From positions 2,294,001-2,358,000 of the forward strand of contig NZ_JACBZR010000001.1 in the NCBI RefSeq assembly GCF_013408335.1: a DNA stretch of 64,000 nt. Reading direction: 5' to 3'. The position numbers and the translations under genes were made by a program. This DNA is from Nocardioides panzhihuensis. Its GTDB lineage: Bacteria > Actinomycetota > Actinomycetes > Propionibacteriales > Nocardioidaceae. The notes beneath the pieces were generated by a model. It was not told the DNA's origin. It was given only the letters and a program-made list of their open reading frames with translations, and did no database searches. This document shows positions 27,893 through 37,057 of this stretch, one piece after another; within the stretch, counting starts at the first letter, position 1, and every line of letters begins with the position of its first letter.

Positions 27893-29125
27893 TCACGGCT
27901 GGTTGACCTCCAGACGGAGGATGCGGTCGTCGCCGTGGCGGGGCTCGGTGCCGCCCCAGGTGGCGCCGTCGGTGTTAGAGGTGATGACCCACAACGCCCC
28001 GTCCGGCGCCACCTCGACAGTACGGATCCGGCCGTACTCCTCCACGAAGTGCTCGATGGGGTCCGCCGTCGCGGCCGGGCCATCGACCGGCAGCTGCCAG
28101 AGGCGCTGTCCGCCCAGGGCACCGATCCACAGCGAGCCCGCCGCGTAGGCGATGCCCGACGGGCTGGCCTCGTCCGGATGGATCGTGGCGATCGGCGGCT
28201 TGCCGGTCGCCCCTTCGATGCCTTCGGTCTCGGGCCATCCGTAGTCGCGACCGGCGCGGACGACATTGACCTCGTCCCAGGTGCGGTGGCCGAGCTCTGA
28301 GGCGTACGCCGTGCCGTCCGGGCCGAACGTGATCCCTTGGACGTTGCGGTGTCCGCCGGAATAGATCGGCGAGTCGCTCGGGTTCTCCGCCGGGACGGAG
28401 CCGTCCAGCGCGATGCGAAGGATCTTGCCGTTGAGCGAGTCGGCGGCGGCAGCGTTCTCGGGCTCGAACGCGTCGCCTGTGCCGACCCAGAGATGTCCGT
28501 CAGGGCCGATGGCGAGGCGGCCGCCGTGGTGGCGGTCGGCGGTCTGGATCCCGTCGAGCAGCACCCGGTCGACGGCGAGGGAGCCGAAGTCGTCGGCGAT
28601 GGTGAGGGCCACGATCCGGTTCTGGTCCGTGCCCGACGCAGACGCGAACACGGTGCGGTCGGTCGCGAAGTCGGGCGAGGCGACGATGCCCAGCAGGCCG
28701 CCCTCCGAGCTGACCTCGACATCGGGGACGACGCCGACGCGCCGGGGCTCGCCGCCCTCGGCGGGAACCCGCAAGATCTCGCCGGTGAGCCGCTCCGAGA
28801 CGAGTGCGGAGCCGTCGGGGAGGAAGGTGAGACCCCACGGTGAGGTCAGCCCCGTGCTGAGCTCGACCGGCTCACCGAGGGTCGCCACGGCCGCCGATGG
28901 CACCTCGGACGAGGCGGCGGGCTCGCCGGTCGTCAGTGCCGGCCCATTGTTCGTTGCCACCCCGGGCTGCTCGGACCCGCTGCTGCAGGCACTGAGGACG
29001 AGGGCGGCCGCGGTCGCCGCGATCGCCGCCCGGTGTCGTACAGATGTGACGAGGGGTCCGCCCCTGACGTCGTTGCTGAAGGTCGACGCTGTCGACCTGG
29101 TGTGCTCATCTCGGGGGTGGTTCAT
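27893..29125 (-). CDS. PQQ-dependent sugar dehydrogenase lipoprotein (Asd/GSDH family)
   Basis: The product is 410 residues from an ATG with AGGAGG before it. A lipoprotein signal ends in [10 protein letters not shown] near residue 48. The mature region is a six-bladed propeller: [39 protein letters not shown], and [14 protein letters not shown] near the middle. Family members oxidise aldose sugars with PQQ on the outer face of the membrane. No pqq synthesis genes are visible here, so cofactor supply must come from elsewhere. A GTG start at 29050 is possible but less good. Confidence 0.85.
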   Translation of the reverse strand: MNHPRDEHTRSTASTFSNDVRGGPLVTSVRHRAAIAATAAALVLSACSSGSEQPGVATNNGPALTTGEPAASSEVPSAAVATLGEPVELSTGLTSPWGLTFLPDGSALVSERLTGEILRVPAEGGEPRRVGVVPDVEVSSEGGLLGIVASPDFATDRTVFASASGTDQNRIVALTIADDFGSLAVDRVLLDGIQTADRHHGGRLAIGPDGHLWVGTGDAFEPENAAAADSLNGKILRIALDGSVPAENPSDSPIYSGGHRNVQGITFGPDGTAYASELGHRTWDEVNVVRAGRDYGWPETEGIEGATGKPPIATIHPDEASPSGIAYAAGSLWIGALGGQRLWQLPVDGPAATADPIEHFVEEYGRIRTVEVAPDGALWVITSNTDGATWGGTEPRHGDDRILRLEVNQP

Positions 29126-29282
29126 GCGAGCCTCCTGACGGTTTGGACCGTTGCGTTCACTGCCGCGTCCGCGACAGTGAACCCAGTGTCGATATCTGCC
29201 AGGAGCCTGAACAGGTGCAGCCGACACGGGGGTTGACGACCCCCGTCAACCCGCGCCGGCAGCTCAGGCGACCGCCGCGGAC

Positions 29283-30158
29283 CTAGGACGAAGGGGGCTT
29301 TGAGGAGACCGGCTCCATCGACTGGGACCCGACGACGGCCAGCAGCGCCATCCTCTCGGCGGCGTCGGTGCCTGCCCTCGGTGTGAACCAGAGCAGCCGC
29401 TGCAGACCGTCCTCGCTGACCAGGTTGAGACACGCGAGGTCGAGCAGGCCCACGATGGGATGCAGGATGCGCTTGCGCTCATGCCGCCTCACCGCGACGT
29501 CGTGCACGTGCCACAGTCCCGCGAACTCCGGTGACCTCTCGAGCAGCACATCGACCAGGCGCGCCGCCTCGGTGTCGCCGGCAGCGCGTCGCCCGACGGC
29601 CGCGCGCAGGTCGGCCACGAAGGAGCGCGACTGCGGGGCATGGTCCTCCTCCGGATAGATCCGCCTCGTGCCTTCGTCGGTGAACCAGCGGTAGAGGAAG
29701 CTGGCCGATCGCCCCCGATGCACCGACAGGTCACCGAGCAGCGCGACGGCGAGCGGGTTCTGGACCAGCACGGTGTGCAGGTCGGTGATGACCATGGCAG
29801 GTGTCGAGTCGAGCCGCATCAACAGGTCCAGCATGCCCGGATGCACGTGGGACGCGGCGCCGCCCTCAGAGGGCAGCGCACGGTTGGCCAGGCGGTAGAG
29901 ATGATCGCGCTCGTCCCTGCTGAGCCGCAGAGCGCGCGCCAGCGCCGCGAGCATCTCTTCGGAAGGCTGGGAACCGGCGCCCCGCTCGAGCTCGGTGTAG
30001 TACTCGACCGAGGCGCCGGCCAGGACCGCGACCTCGTCGCGCCGCAGTCCCGGGACTCGTCGGCGCGCCCCGGGCGTGAGACCCACGTCGGCAGGGCGCA
30101 CCCGGTCCCGGCGTGATCGCAGGAACGTGCCCAGCTCGGCGTATCTGGTCCTCGGCAT
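29283..30158 (-). CDS. XRE-family regulator with MmyB-like ligand domain
   Basis: The product is 291 residues. The helix-turn-helix covers about residues 5-85 (LGTFLRSRRDRVRPADVGLT, RRVPGLRRDEVAVLAGASVE, YYTELERG). The C-terminal MmyB-like domain (VITDLHTVLVQNPLAVALLG, then RKRILHPIVGLLDLACLNLV) is fused in the standard order. Such proteins are abundant in actinomycetes and often control a neighbouring oxidoreductase. It lies downstream of the paoABC-like genes on the same strand. Confidence 0.88.
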   Translation of the reverse strand: MPRTRYAELGTFLRSRRDRVRPADVGLTPGARRRVPGLRRDEVAVLAGASVEYYTELERGAGSQPSEEMLAALARALRLSRDERDHLYRLANRALPSEGGAASHVHPGMLDLLMRLDSTPAMVITDLHTVLVQNPLAVALLGDLSVHRGRSASFLYRWFTDEGTRRIYPEEDHAPQSRSFVADLRAAVGRRAAGDTEAARLVDVLLERSPEFAGLWHVHDVAVRRHERKRILHPIVGLLDLACLNLVSEDGLQRLLWFTPRAGTDAAERMALLAVVGSQSMEPVSSKPPSS

Positions 30159-30276
30159 GACGCAATCGTTGCCTGTCTGCAGGACCCTGCCAAGGGGACG
30201 TCATCCCCACCCTCGCAGGATGCCCGGTCTCATACGAGGAATGGGCCGATTCTTTCTGGGATGGGGATGCGCGCGA

Positions 30277-32451
30277 TCAGAGCAGCTTGTCCTGAGTGAA
30301 CGGCACGTCCCTGAGGCGTCGACCGGTGGCGTGGAAGATCGCGTTGCCGATCGCGGCCGGCACCCCGGTCCCGGGGGTCTCCCCGAAGCCCCGCGCCCCG
30401 AGCGAAGGCTCTCGGACGCTGTCCACCTGATCGACGAACAAGGCCTCCACCGACGGAACATCGGCGCAGACGGGAACCAGGTAGGCGGAGAGGTTGGGGT
30501 TGACGATCCTGGCCGTATTGGGATCGACCATCGTGTGCTCCATCAGCGCGAAGCCGAGTCCCCAGGTCACCCCACCGATCACCTGGCCGCGTGCGGTGCG
30601 GCGGTTGAGCACCTTCCCGAGGTCGTACGCCGCCACGACCCGGCTCACCCGCAACGCACCTACCTGCGGTCGGATCCGTACCTCCACGAACACCGCTCCG
30701 TACGTGTGTCCGGGGCTGTTCTTACGCTCACCGTGCACGACGAGGTTTGTGCCGCGGCGACCCATCACCCGGCGGACGCGCTCCCGGCGTCGAGGATCTC
30801 GGAGGGCGTAGAGCCACCCGTCGGCCAGCCCCACGTCACCGGTCGGCACTCCGTGCAGCACGGAGTACGGGTCGCCGACGGCGATCCGGATGAGCTCGGC
30901 TCGCGCGGACATGGCTGCTTGGTCCACCGGGCCCACGACGCTCGGCATCGTCGAGGACCCTGCCGAGATCGACGCGCGCGGGAACGCGGTGTCGCCCAGC
31001 AGCGTGGTGACGTGATCGAGCGGCAGGCCGAGCCTGTCGGCCGCGACCTGGGTCAGCACGGTGTAGGTGCCGGTGCCGATGTCCTGGCTCGCGGTCCGCA
31101 GCGTCGCCCGACCGTCGAGACCGATGGTGATCGAGGCGAACGAGTCGATCGAGCCGAAGCTGTGGAACTCGGTGGCCATCCCCCACCCGATGCGCTCGTC
31201 GCCGTCCCGGGTCCGTCCCGGCCTCGGGTCGCGCCGCTCCCAGCCGAACGCCTCGGCCGCCGTCCGGTAGCACTGCGCCAGCCGGATGTTCGCGTCGGTG
31301 GTGGCGGTGTTGCGCAGCCGCAGCTCCACCGGGTCGAGCCCGATCTCGTAGCTCAGCTCGTCCAAGGCGGTCTCGAGCCCGAAGTGCGCGGTCGTCTCGG
31401 GCGAGCGCATGTAGCTGCCCGTGTGCAGGTCGAGCTTGACCCCCAGCTGCCGGACATGGACGTTGGGGCTGGTGTAGAGGTCGAGTGCGGAGTCGCTGGC
31501 GTTGTAGACGCCGTCCTCGGTCCGGCTCAGCTGTTGCACCGAGGTGCTGACGATCGCGGTCAAACGCCCGTCGCGGGTGGACCCGAGCTGCAGGTGGTGG
31601 TTGAACTCGGAGCGATGACCGCTGGAGGTGTACATCTGCGCGCGGGAGAGCACCAGCTTCACGGGCCTGCCGACCAGCTGAGCGGCCGCCGCGGTGAGCA
31701 GGGTGTGCGGGTAGACGGGTCCCTTGGCCCCGAAGCCTCCACCCAGGTAGGGCGCGATCACCCGAACCCGGTCGCCGGGGTCCACCGTGCGGTCCGGAAT
31801 GAGGCCGAACGCCTCGGCGACGATCATGCGCGAGAACACGACGCCCTGGGCGCTCTCGTAGATCGTCAGCTTCCCGTCCTGCCACACCGCTGTGGTGGTC
31901 GGAGGCTCGATCGGGTTGTGGTGGTGCATCGGGCTGCCGTAGGACTGGTCGATCCGCACTGCAGCCTGCCTCAGCGCCGACTCGGCGTCGCCCTTGACGC
32001 GCTCGTTGGGCTTTGCGCGGAAGTCGGGTGGGATCTCCGCCTGGTCCATGGCATCCGCGAGCCGTACGACCGCCTCCTCGCCGCGGTAGCGCACCCGGAC
32101 AAGGGCGGCCGCCTCCTGGGCCTGCTCGAGCGTCTCGGCCACCGCGTACGCAACCGGCTGTCCGTGATGGTGGATCCGCGTGTCCTGCATCGGCACGAAG
32201 CCCTTGGTGTAGGGGAAGGCCGGTGCCTTGAGCCTCGGCATGTCGCGGTGTGTGTAGACCGCGACGACCCCAGGGTGGGCGAGCGCTGCACCGGTGTCGA
32301 TCTCGAGGATCTCCCCTCGGGCGATCGTGCTCATCGTCAGGAACCCGTGCAGGGCATCGGCAACCTCGTTGTCCGCTGCGTACCGGGCCGCGCCGGTGAC
32401 CTTGACCCGGCCGTCCACGCGCTCGACACCCTGCCCGACCAGCCCGGTCAT
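30277..32451 (-). CDS. paoC: Aldehyde oxidoreductase molybdopterin-binding subunit (PaoC/YagR-like)
   Basis: The 724-residue product is close to the 732 of E. coli PaoC. It shows YLGGGFGAKGPVYPHTLLTA for cofactor contact, SMPSVVGPVDQAA, and the active-site Glu in LGARGFGETPGTGVPAAIGN. It oxidises aldehydes, particularly aromatic ones, to acids. It overlaps the FAD subunit gene by 4 bases. All three subunits of a PaoABC-type enzyme are present, but the PaoD chaperone is not in the window. Confidence 0.88.
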   Translation of the reverse strand: MTGLVGQGVERVDGRVKVTGAARYAADNEVADALHGFLTMSTIARGEILEIDTGAALAHPGVVAVYTHRDMPRLKAPAFPYTKGFVPMQDTRIHHHGQPVAYAVAETLEQAQEAAALVRVRYRGEEAVVRLADAMDQAEIPPDFRAKPNERVKGDAESALRQAAVRIDQSYGSPMHHHNPIEPPTTTAVWQDGKLTIYESAQGVVFSRMIVAEAFGLIPDRTVDPGDRVRVIAPYLGGGFGAKGPVYPHTLLTAAAAQLVGRPVKLVLSRAQMYTSSGHRSEFNHHLQLGSTRDGRLTAIVSTSVQQLSRTEDGVYNASDSALDLYTSPNVHVRQLGVKLDLHTGSYMRSPETTAHFGLETALDELSYEIGLDPVELRLRNTATTDANIRLAQCYRTAAEAFGWERRDPRPGRTRDGDERIGWGMATEFHSFGSIDSFASITIGLDGRATLRTASQDIGTGTYTVLTQVAADRLGLPLDHVTTLLGDTAFPRASISAGSSTMPSVVGPVDQAAMSARAELIRIAVGDPYSVLHGVPTGDVGLADGWLYALRDPRRRERVRRVMGRRGTNLVVHGERKNSPGHTYGAVFVEVRIRPQVGALRVSRVVAAYDLGKVLNRRTARGQVIGGVTWGLGFALMEHTMVDPNTARIVNPNLSAYLVPVCADVPSVEALFVDQVDSVREPSLGARGFGETPGTGVPAAIGNAIFHATGRRLRDVPFTQDKLL

Positions 32452-33431
32452 CGCACACCTCCGAGATCATCGAGGATGCTCGCCAGCGCCCGCTGGACGA
32501 GCTCGACCTTGAATCTGTTGTCCTCGCGCGGTGCGGCCTCTCGGACGAGGGCCTGGCCGGCCTCGCGAATCGCCGCCGCCGTGAGCGGACGGCCTCGCAA
32601 CGCCCCTTCGACGCGCTGATCCCGCCACGGGCGCGTGCCGACACCTCCGAACGCCAACCGCACGTCCTGCACCACGCGGCCTCTCAGCTGGATCGACGCC
32701 GCCACGGAGACCACGGCGAACTCGAAAGTCGCCCGGTCGCGCAGCTTGAGGTAGCGCGAGCGCGTGGCCAGAGGGGTGCGCGGAACGTCCACCCGGGTGA
32801 TGAGATCCTCGCTGTCCATCACCGTCTCCCGGTCCGGCGTCGTCCCCGGCAGGAGGTAGAAGTCCGCGATCGGGACGACTCGAGGCCCGCGAGAGCCGAG
32901 CACGTGCACCTGGGCGTCCATCGACAGGAGCGCCACCGCCAGGTCGGAGGGGTGCGTTGCGATGCAGTGGTCGCTGCCACCGAGGATCGCGTGCCCGCGG
33001 CTGTGACCCTCGATCGCAGGACAGCCACTGCCCGCAGTGCGCTTGTTGCACGGCGAGGCCTCGTCGCGGAAGTAGCCGCACCTGGTCCGCTGCAGCAGGT
33101 TGCCGCCGATGCTGGCCATGTTGCGGACCTGCGGGGACGCCGAGGCGAGGAGCGCCTCCGACAGCCCTGGGAACGCCCGCCGTACGCCGGGGTCTTCGGC
33201 GACCTCGCTCATCGTGGCCGCCCCGCCAACCCGTAGCCGGCGCGAGTCGAGGCTGATCCTCCGAGTGTTGAGGCGGCTGACATCGACCAGGTGCCCGTGT
33301 GCCTCGGCGCCGTCCCGCATCAGGTTCAGCAGGTCGGTACCGCCGGCGATGTACGTCGAGTGCGGTGTGCTCGCGGCAACCCGCACCGCTTGGGCCGGGT
33401 CGGTCACGGCCGTGTAGCCGAACGCCCTCAT
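32448..33431 (-). CDS. paoB: Aldehyde oxidoreductase FAD-binding subunit (PaoB/YagS-like)
   Basis: The product is 327 residues. YIAGGTDLLNLMRDG near residue 28 is the FAD site. Cys118, Cys128, Cys137 and Cys156 (RCGYFRD, SPCNKR, GSGCPA, DHCIATHP) form the extra [4Fe-4S] site typical of PaoB. It passes electrons from the [2Fe-2S] subunit to FAD. It overlaps both neighbouring subunit genes by ATGA junctions, so all three are cotranslated. Confidence 0.9.
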   Translation of the reverse strand: MRAFGYTAVTDPAQAVRVAASTPHSTYIAGGTDLLNLMRDGAEAHGHLVDVSRLNTRRISLDSRRLRVGGAATMSEVAEDPGVRRAFPGLSEALLASASPQVRNMASIGGNLLQRTRCGYFRDEASPCNKRTAGSGCPAIEGHSRGHAILGGSDHCIATHPSDLAVALLSMDAQVHVLGSRGPRVVPIADFYLLPGTTPDRETVMDSEDLITRVDVPRTPLATRSRYLKLRDRATFEFAVVSVAASIQLRGRVVQDVRLAFGGVGTRPWRDQRVEGALRGRPLTAAAIREAGQALVREAAPREDNRFKVELVQRALASILDDLGGVR

Positions 33432-34096
33432 CGCCGGCTCCCATGCGCTGCGTCGGCGACGGCCGCCACGATGTTCTGGTAGGCCGCGCAACGACACAGG
33501 TTGCCGCTCATCCACTCTCGGATCTGCGCGTCGGAGCCTGCGTGCCCTTCGTTGATGCAGGCGACGGCCGACATGATCTGCCCAGGGGTGCACGCACCGC
33601 ACTGGAAGGCGTCGTGTCGGATGAACGCCTCCTGCACGGGATGCAGGTCCTCGCCTCGTGCCAACCCTTCGATCGTGGTGACCTCGACGTCCTGTGCCAT
33701 GACGGCGAGGGTCAGGCAGGACTTGATCCGCTCACCGTCGACCAGGACGGTGCACGCACCGCACTCACCGCGGTCGCAGCCCTTCTTGGTGCCGGTGAGG
33801 CGGAGCCGCTCGCGCAGAGCATCCAACAGCGTGACCCTCGGCTCCACCGCGACGACGTGCCGCTGCCCGTTGACAGACAGGGCGACCTCGGTCGATGCCC
33901 CGGCGGGGACGGTGAAGGAACGGAGGACAGGTGTCGCTTCGGCGGCACCAGCCCCCGCCACGGGGGTGATCGTCGCGCCCGCTGCGGCCGCCGTGCAGGA
34001 CGCTAGGAAAGTCCGGCGGCTGGCCGTCAGTCTCCCGCCCTCGGGACTGGCTTCGCCTGGTGGCGACGAGACATCTTCATCGTCGAGGGTTCCCAT
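33428..34096 (-). CDS. paoA: Aldehyde oxidoreductase [2Fe-2S] subunit, Tat-exported (PaoA/YagT-like)
   Basis: The product is 222 residues. A twin-arginine signal (TASRRTFLASC near residue 25) directs the folded complex out of the cytoplasm, as in PaoA. Cys-rich segments KKGCDRGECGACTV and FQCGACTPGQIM bind the two clusters, and NLCRCAAYQNI completes the second. The ATG at 34096 was chosen because longer frames lack a ribosome site. It is first in the operon, divergent from the monoamine oxidase gene with a 224-bp gap that holds no clear gene. Confidence 0.9.
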   Translation of the reverse strand: MGTLDDEDVSSPPGEASPEGGRLTASRRTFLASCTAAAAGATITPVAGAGAAEATPVLRSFTVPAGASTEVALSVNGQRHVVAVEPRVTLLDALRERLRLTGTKKGCDRGECGACTVLVDGERIKSCLTLAVMAQDVEVTTIEGLARGEDLHPVQEAFIRHDAFQCGACTPGQIMSAVACINEGHAGSDAQIREWMSGNLCRCAAYQNIVAAVADAAHGSRR

Positions 34097-34320
34097 GTAC
34101 GTGGCCTTTCGTCGTTGGCCCGAGCCACACCGGCCGGCCCCGAGCTCTGCGTCCACGCTGCCAGCGTGGTGGCCTGCGGCAACAGTGGATCCGGAAGGAG
34201 GGGACGCCATCCCCTCCTTCTCTCGCGGCCGGTTCGTCACCTGCAGGTGCAGAGTCGCCGAGGCAGCATCCGGACCGCGTAAGGCCCACAGGCAACAGCG
34301 AGTCAGCGATAATCCTGGCG

Positions 34321-35645
34321 ATGACCATCTACGACACCATCGTCGTCGGAGCGGGCGTCGCCGGGCTCACGGCGGCACGACTGCTCAGCGGAGCGGGCCG
34401 AAGCGTCCTCGTGCTCGAGGCCCGAGATCGCGTCGGCGGGCGAGTCCACACCCAGCGGAGCGACGGCCTCGTCACAGACCTCGGCGCGTCGTGGATCCAT
34501 GGCGTGGACGACAACCCGTTGGTCGACGTCGTCCGCGCGTTCGGCATGCCGATGGCCGAGTTCACCGTCGGCAGCTTCCAGCCCGACGGCCGGCCGATCG
34601 CCTACTACGGCCCCGGCGGCAACCGCCTGAGCGCAGCCGACGCCGAGCGCTTCGCCGCCGACGTGCACACGGTCGACGAGCTCCTGGACCGCACGGTCGC
34701 GACGTCGCGGCCCGGCGACTCCTACGAGACCGCCGTCGAGACGGCGCTGGCCGGGCTCGACTGGCGGCCGGAGCGCGTCGAGCGGGTGCGGGAGTTCCTG
34801 CGGCACCGCACAGAGGAGCAGTACGGCGTGTGGATCGCCGACCTCGACGCCCACGGGCTCGACGACGATCAGGTCGAGGGTGACGAGGTGGTCTTTCCCG
34901 AGGGCTACGACCGGCTCGCGACACGCCTGGCCGACGGCCTGGACGTCCGGCTCGCTCACGTCGTCGGCAGCGTGCGCTGGTCGCACGACGGCGTGAGCGT
35001 GACCAGCGACCGCGGCAAGTTTCGAGCCGATCGCGTCGTCGTCACGGTGCCGATCGGCGTACTGAAGTCTCCCGAGCTCCTCATCGATCCGCCCCTTCCG
35101 GAGCCGCTGGCCGGGGCGATCGAGCGCCTGGAACCGAACCACTTCGAGAAGGTCGTCCTTCGTTTCCCCGACCGGTTCTGGGACGACGGCGTCTACGCGA
35201 TCCGGCGCCAGGGCGACGCCGGGCGCTGGTGGCACTCCTGGTACGACCTGACCGACCTGCACGGTGTGCCGACGCTCCTCACCTTCGCCGCCGGCCCCTG
35301 CGCCGAGGCCATCCGCACCTGGGACGACGACGCCGTCGCGGCCTCGGTGCTCGCCTCGCTCCGGGAGATCTACAGTGACGCCGTCGCGGAACCCGACCAC
35401 GTGCTCGTCACCAGGTGGCGAGACGATCCGTTCGCCCGGGGCTCGTACGGGTATCTGACCGTGGGCGCATCGCCTGAGGACCACGACCTCCTCGCGACCC
35501 CCGTCGAAGGAGTTCTGCACATCGCGGGAGAGGTCACCTGGTCCGAGGATCCGGCGACCGTGACCGCGGCGCGCTCCGCTCCGGACACCGCGTCGCCGAG
35601 ACCATCCTCGGCACGCCGGTCGCCTTCAGCTCCCTCTGGGCTTGA
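34321..35645 (+). CDS. Flavin monoamine oxidase, frameshifted near the 3' end
   Basis: The frame starts MTIYDTIVVGAGVAGLTAAR with a dinucleotide-binding fold and RVGGRVHTQRSD, and ends with the FAD contact IAGEVTWSEDPATVTAA, as in amine oxidases. After that motif the expected C terminus (LRSGHRVAETILGTPVAF, then FSSLWA and TGA at 35643-35645) appears in another frame, so one base seems missing near 35564-35575. As read, the frame runs on to 35751 with unrelated residues. Repaired length would be 441 residues. It would oxidise amines to aldehydes, which the neighbouring paoABC enzyme could oxidise further. The error may be real or a sequencing artefact. Confidence 0.75.
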
Positions 35646-35660
35646 CCCGGAGGAGTCGAC

Positions 35661-35925
35661 TCAGGCGGCGAGCACGTGGGCTGCCAGGAACTCCTCCCAG
35701 GTCTCCGTGCCGGCGGGCGTCTCCGAGGACAGGTTGACACCCGCGCGGTAGGCCTTGCCGGCCTTGCCCGGCACCCGGATCGGCAGCCGGACCCGGCGCT
35801 TCCCGACGGTCTCCAGGTAGCTGCACTGCAGCTCCTCCAGGCTGTAGGTCCGCGGTCCGGCCATGTCGGCCACTCGGCCGGCGGGACGGCCCAGCGTCAG
35901 CTCTGCCAACCGGGCGGCCGCAGTA
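35661..35925 (-). pseudogene. C-terminal fragment of an NmrA-like NAD(P)-dependent epimerase/SDR
   Basis: Only the last 85 or so residues survive: LAELTLGRPAGRVADMAGP, LEELQCSYLETVGKRRVRLP, IRVPGKAGKAYRAGVNL and GTETWEEFLAAHVLAA. These match the C terminus of NmrA-type epimerases. The nucleotide-binding N terminus is absent, and past about 35915 the DNA instead encodes, on the opposite strand, a sigma-factor fragment. The two genes lie head to head, as in ECF41 loci, and lost their 5' ends together. It is not expected to be active. Confidence 0.6.
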
Positions 35926-36345
35926 CGACAGCTCGTCAGCCGTGCACGCAACAAGGTGAAGGGCACGGACCCGGCCGGAACGGACCGCGCCCGCGGGAGG
36001 GATGCGGTGCGCGCCTATCTCGCGGCCACCCGCACCGGCGACTTCGAGGCACTGCTCACGTTGCTCGACCCCGACGTAGAGCTGCGTGCCGACGCCGCGG
36101 TCATCGGTGCCGGCCGACCCCTCACCCTCCAAGGTGCGCTGGTTGTCGCCAAGAGCGCGCTGTCGGCCGCGCCCCGCGCTCGCTTCACGACCGTGGCTCT
36201 GGTCGGTGGCAAGCCCGCCCTCGTGATGGCTCCTCTCGGTCACCTGAGCCTGGTCATCGAGTTCACCGTCGCCGACACCGGGGTCGTGGAGATCGAGATC
36301 ACCGCCGACCGCGCTCGCCTGCAGCGGCTCGACATCACGCTGGAC
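35914..36345 (+). pseudogene. C-terminal SnoaL-like domain fragment of an ECF41-type sigma factor
   Basis: The frame begins AAAVRQLVSRARNKVKGTDP, the very end of sigma region 4, and continues with DAVRAYLAATRTGDFEALLT, LLDPDVELRADAA and FTVADTGVVEIEITADRARL, the SnoaL-like domain of ECF41/SigJ sigma factors. Sigma regions 2 and 4 are missing. The normal stop is also lost and the frame runs on to 36492, across the antisense of the response-regulator gene. With the adjacent epimerase piece it marks a deletion. It has no convincing start. Confidence 0.6.
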
Positions 36346-36391
36346 CCCAACGGAATCACGTACCCGGACATGGTCTGGACCGGCGCCGCAA

Positions 36392-37057
36392 TCATCCGGG
36401 CTTGGTGTGACCGGTCTCCCAGGCCCAGGCCGCGATACCGACACGGTTGCGGACGTCGAGCTTGCGCTGGATGTTGGCGATGTGGTTCTTGACCGTGCCC
36501 GGAGAGATGAAGAGGTCGGCGGCGATCTCCACGTTGGATCCTCCGTGCGCGAGCAGCCGAACGATGTCGAGCTCCCGGTCGGTCAATGTCACGTCGGCGG
36601 CCCGGCCGGGTAGTCCGGGCCGTGAGGTGAGGTGGTGCAGAAGTCGGACAGTGACCTGTGGGCTGATGAGTGTGTCGCCGGACATCGCGGCGCGGATCGC
36701 CTCGATGAGCAATGTCGGTCCGGAACGCTTGAGCAGGAATCCGCTCGCTCCGTTCCGGAGTGCGGTATGCACGTACTCGTCGAGGTCGAACGTCGTGACG
36801 ACGATGACTCGTGTGGCACCGGCAGCGTCGGGACCTGCCAGGAGGCGGGTGACCTCGAGGCCGTCGAGCCGTGGCATCCTGATGTCGGCCAGCAGCACGT
36901 CAGGTCTGAGGTGGCGAGCCTGCTCGACGGCGGAGATGCCATCGGCCGCCTCTCCGACCACCAGCATGTCCGGCTGGGCGTCCAGGACGAGCCGGAAGGC
37001 GTCGCGGATGTTCTGCTGGTCGTCGGCGATCAGGATGCGGATGGGTTCTGTGGTCAC
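36392..37057 (-). CDS. NarL/LuxR-type response regulator
   Basis: The product is 221 residues. The receiver has the acidic pair in IADDQQNIRDAF, the phosphoacceptor Asp in VLLADIRMPRLDG near residue 57, and Lys in SGFLLKRS. The C-terminal LuxR helix-turn-helix is LTDRELDIVRLLAHGGSNVE through SPGTVKNHIANIQRKL. It overlaps the kinase gene by 4 bases and forms a two-component pair with it. Targets are unknown; a repeated GTGCCGAACGGC site lies before the divergent membrane gene. Confidence 0.93.
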   Translation of the reverse strand: MTTEPIRILIADDQQNIRDAFRLVLDAQPDMLVVGEAADGISAVEQARHLRPDVLLADIRMPRLDGLEVTRLLAGPDAAGATRVIVVTTFDLDEYVHTALRNGASGFLLKRSGPTLLIEAIRAAMSGDTLISPQVTVRLLHHLTSRPGLPGRAADVTLTDRELDIVRLLAHGGSNVEIAADLFISPGTVKNHIANIQRKLDVRNRVGIAAWAWETGHTKPG

